Shown here in pieces: positions 62,657 through 64,000 of a stretch of DNA of 64,000 nt. The position numbers and the translations under genes are program-made. The stretch spans positions 1 to 64,000 of the forward strand of contig CAIJXT010000030.1 of the NCBI GenBank assembly GCA_903824665.1, in the 5' to 3' direction. This DNA is from an uncultured Bacteroidota bacterium. GTDB taxonomy: Bacteria; Bacteroidota; Bacteroidia; Chitinophagales; Chitinophagaceae. The number at the start of each line of letters is the position of its first letter. Position 1 is the first letter of the stretch. The notes under the pieces were generated by a model that worked only from the letters and a program-made list of their open reading frames with translations, was not told where the DNA came from and made no database searches.

Positions 62657-64000
62657 CTATTCAGTAGCCGGTACCATAGCTTCGCCGGCTGTGTCATTTC
62701 CTGTGTTTCCCGTTTGGCGCGATACAGCGTACCAATCTACCTTCCGTGAAAAATACATGATCACCGCCATAATGCCGAATAGCCCTATACTGCCAAACAG
62801 CAATGCATAGTCTTCAGACTGAATGATGAGGAAAATGTAAGTATACAATGCAGTCAGCGCAATCGTGAATCCGGCAACGATACGGGTGTTTTTAAACAGA
62901 CCTCCTACATAGGTGGCCACCAGTGTTATCGTTGCTACTGCTGCAATACCATATGCAGCATTGAATCCCGTATACTCCGACAGTGATAGCAGCAGCGTAT
63001 AGAATATGATGAGCGCTATCCCCACCAGCAGGTACTGCACCGGGTGTATTCGTAGTTTATGTATCCCCTCCAGAAAGTAGAAGAACGCAAATGTCAGTGC
63101 CACAAACAGCATGGCGTATTTTACCGACCGGTGTGTCTTCGAGTATCCGTCTACTGCTTGTATCAGCCGCACCCCAAATGCCGCTTTCTCCAGATCCTGC
63201 GTACCCTCTTTCCAATACTGAGGGTATGCCCGCGATAGCGGCAGTACCTTCCATCGGGCACTAAATTTATCATCCCCGATCTCAGATGATACCGGCAGGA
63301 ACTTACCATCAAATGCCGGATCCTTCCAGGCCGCCGAAATTTGTGTCTCAGTTATTTTCCCCACAGGCGTATAGTACAGTTGTCCCGATCCGCGCAGACT
63401 CAGCTTTATTGCAAAGGTCACTTGTCCTGCGGCATCCACCTCTACCGGGCTGCTTATACCGCTTTTCAATGCCGTGTTTTCGGGCACACCTGCTTCCAGC
63501 ATTTGCGTCTTGCCATTCCATTCCAATACCACATGGTCGTTTATACCCCGCTCATCACTTACGCTCATCAGCAGCCGGGCATCTTTCCATACCACCGTCT
63601 CCGGATCTATTTGTAGCGCTTCCAGCGGCAGCATATTGAACTTCCCGCTTAGCCGCGACTCAGACTGGTACAGCATTACACTGTACAGGCTCCGTTTCTT
63701 TTCTTTGGGTGTTATGTTGATTTGTATGTTTAGTTCGTCAGGTAGTATATAGGCGGCTTTGGTCACTGTGGCTACTTTGTTATCTGCAAGGGTTATTTGC
63801 TGTTTGTAAGGCAGCATCAGCACCGGCCCGGTTACTACCTGGTTGCCGGCCCATTTGTCGGTCACTTCCTTTACTACATCTGCCTGCCTGGCTTGCCGCT
63901 CAGATACCAGGTCCGATACCAGTGTGCCCGGTATCAGCATTACAAGGATCAGCACACCCACTACTATGCCCTTGATAAGCATGTTGTTGCCACCATTGAA
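62657..64000 (-). CDS. creD: Inner membrane protein CreD (5' partial)
   Basis: About 447 visible residues; the frame stays open to the right edge, and the residues before the first Met at 63982 (FNGGNN) resemble the usual extension of the family, so the true start lies outside. An N-terminal TM segment (GIVVGVLILVMLIPGTLVS) is followed by a large periplasmic domain with SERQARQADVVKEV and GPVLMLPYKQ, then about five TM segments (YAMLFVALTFAFFYFLEGI, PVQYLLVGIALIIFYTLLL). E. coli CreD is an envelope-stress protein of the CreBC regulon. The tail after 420 is variable. No creBC genes are in view. Confidence 0.9.
   Translation of the reverse strand, partial: FNGGNNMLIKGIVVGVLILVMLIPGTLVSDLVSERQARQADVVKEVTDKWAGNQVVTGPVLMLPYKQQITLADNKVATVTKAAYILPDELNIQINITPKEKKRSLYSVMLYQSESRLSGKFNMLPLEALQIDPETVVWKDARLLMSVSDERGINDHVVLEWNGKTQMLEAGVPENTALKSGISSPVEVDAAGQVTFAIKLSLRGSGQLYYTPVGKITETQISAAWKDPAFDGKFLPVSSEIGDDKFSARWKVLPLSRAYPQYWKEGTQDLEKAAFGVRLIQAVDGYSKTHRSVKYAMLFVALTFAFFYFLEGIHKLRIHPVQYLLVGIALIIFYTLLLSLSEYTGFNAAYGIAAVATITLVATYVGGLFKNTRIVAGFTIALTALYTYIFLIIQSEDYALLFGSIGLFGIMAVIMYFSRKVDWYAVSRQTGNTGNDTAGEAMVPATE

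Noticed and set aside
1..64000. tRNA, rRNA or insertion sequence
   Set aside because: No cloverleaf-like sequence, rRNA segment, transposase or flanking inverted repeats were seen on reading both strands; a dedicated scan was not possible.

Overview
The window looks like a chromosomal segment of a Bacteroidota bacterium, most likely a Chitinophagaceae-type relative. Four things point there: proteins ending in type IX secretion (T9SS) C-terminal sorting domains, the gliding genes gldF-gldG, a BamD/omega-like gene pair of the Bacteroidota kind, and at least fifteen gene-proximal matches to the Bacteroidota -7 promoter box TAnnTTTG. I see no tRNA or rRNA genes, CRISPR array, insertion sequence or phage module. 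Genes are dense. The only intergenic stretch above 300 bases is 45786-46108, upstream of an HU-like gene.

Layout. 2-9094: the 3' part of a giant surface protein (SprB repeats, Ig-like repeats, a six-unit NHL propeller, more Ig-like repeats, T9SS signal), ended by a perfect 21-bp palindrome. 9206-11117: dnaJ and grpE. 11219-15116: a small membrane protein, a lone paaD-like gene, a large GT-C-like membrane protein and a GT2 glycosyltransferase, the last three tightly coupled. 15242-21190: an outer-membrane-like protein, a SET-domain protein, an exported helical-repeat protein behind a MoxR ATPase, and small exported proteins. 21359-27658: trigger factor with a natural poly-His tail, a SAM methyltransferase, a T9SS cargo protein, and a UvrD-type helicase with a PD-(D/E)XK nuclease domain. 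27669-35807: a GH3/beta-lactamase-fold fusion enzyme and a second giant Ig-repeat T9SS protein with 21 repeats.

36038-45785: ribD, an aldehyde dehydrogenase, a low-complexity lipoprotein, an M28 peptidase, scpB, a DUF523/TudS-like gene, RNase G, a 30-residue bS22/mS38-like ribosomal protein, a TPR protein and HU. 46109-55126: a cytochrome c/beta-propeller lipoprotein, a CNNM/CorC protein, orphans, bamD, an omega-like gene and uvrA. 55195-64000: pyrH, gcvT, gldF-gldG-DUF4340, small exported proteins, a two-haem cytochrome lipoprotein, and creD running off the right edge.

Taken together the window encodes housekeeping functions (proteostasis, RNA decay, DNA repair, chromosome segregation, pyrimidine and flavin synthesis) mixed with cell-surface functions: T9SS adhesins, the gliding ABC transporter, BamD and envelope glycan enzymes. 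I found no clear new multi-gene defence or metabolic system. The most unusual items are the composite adhesin, the paaD gene inside a glycan-type operon, the cytochromes with CX4CH haem motifs, the structured region upstream of HU, and a set of promoters placed so close to start codons that leaderless mRNAs are likely.
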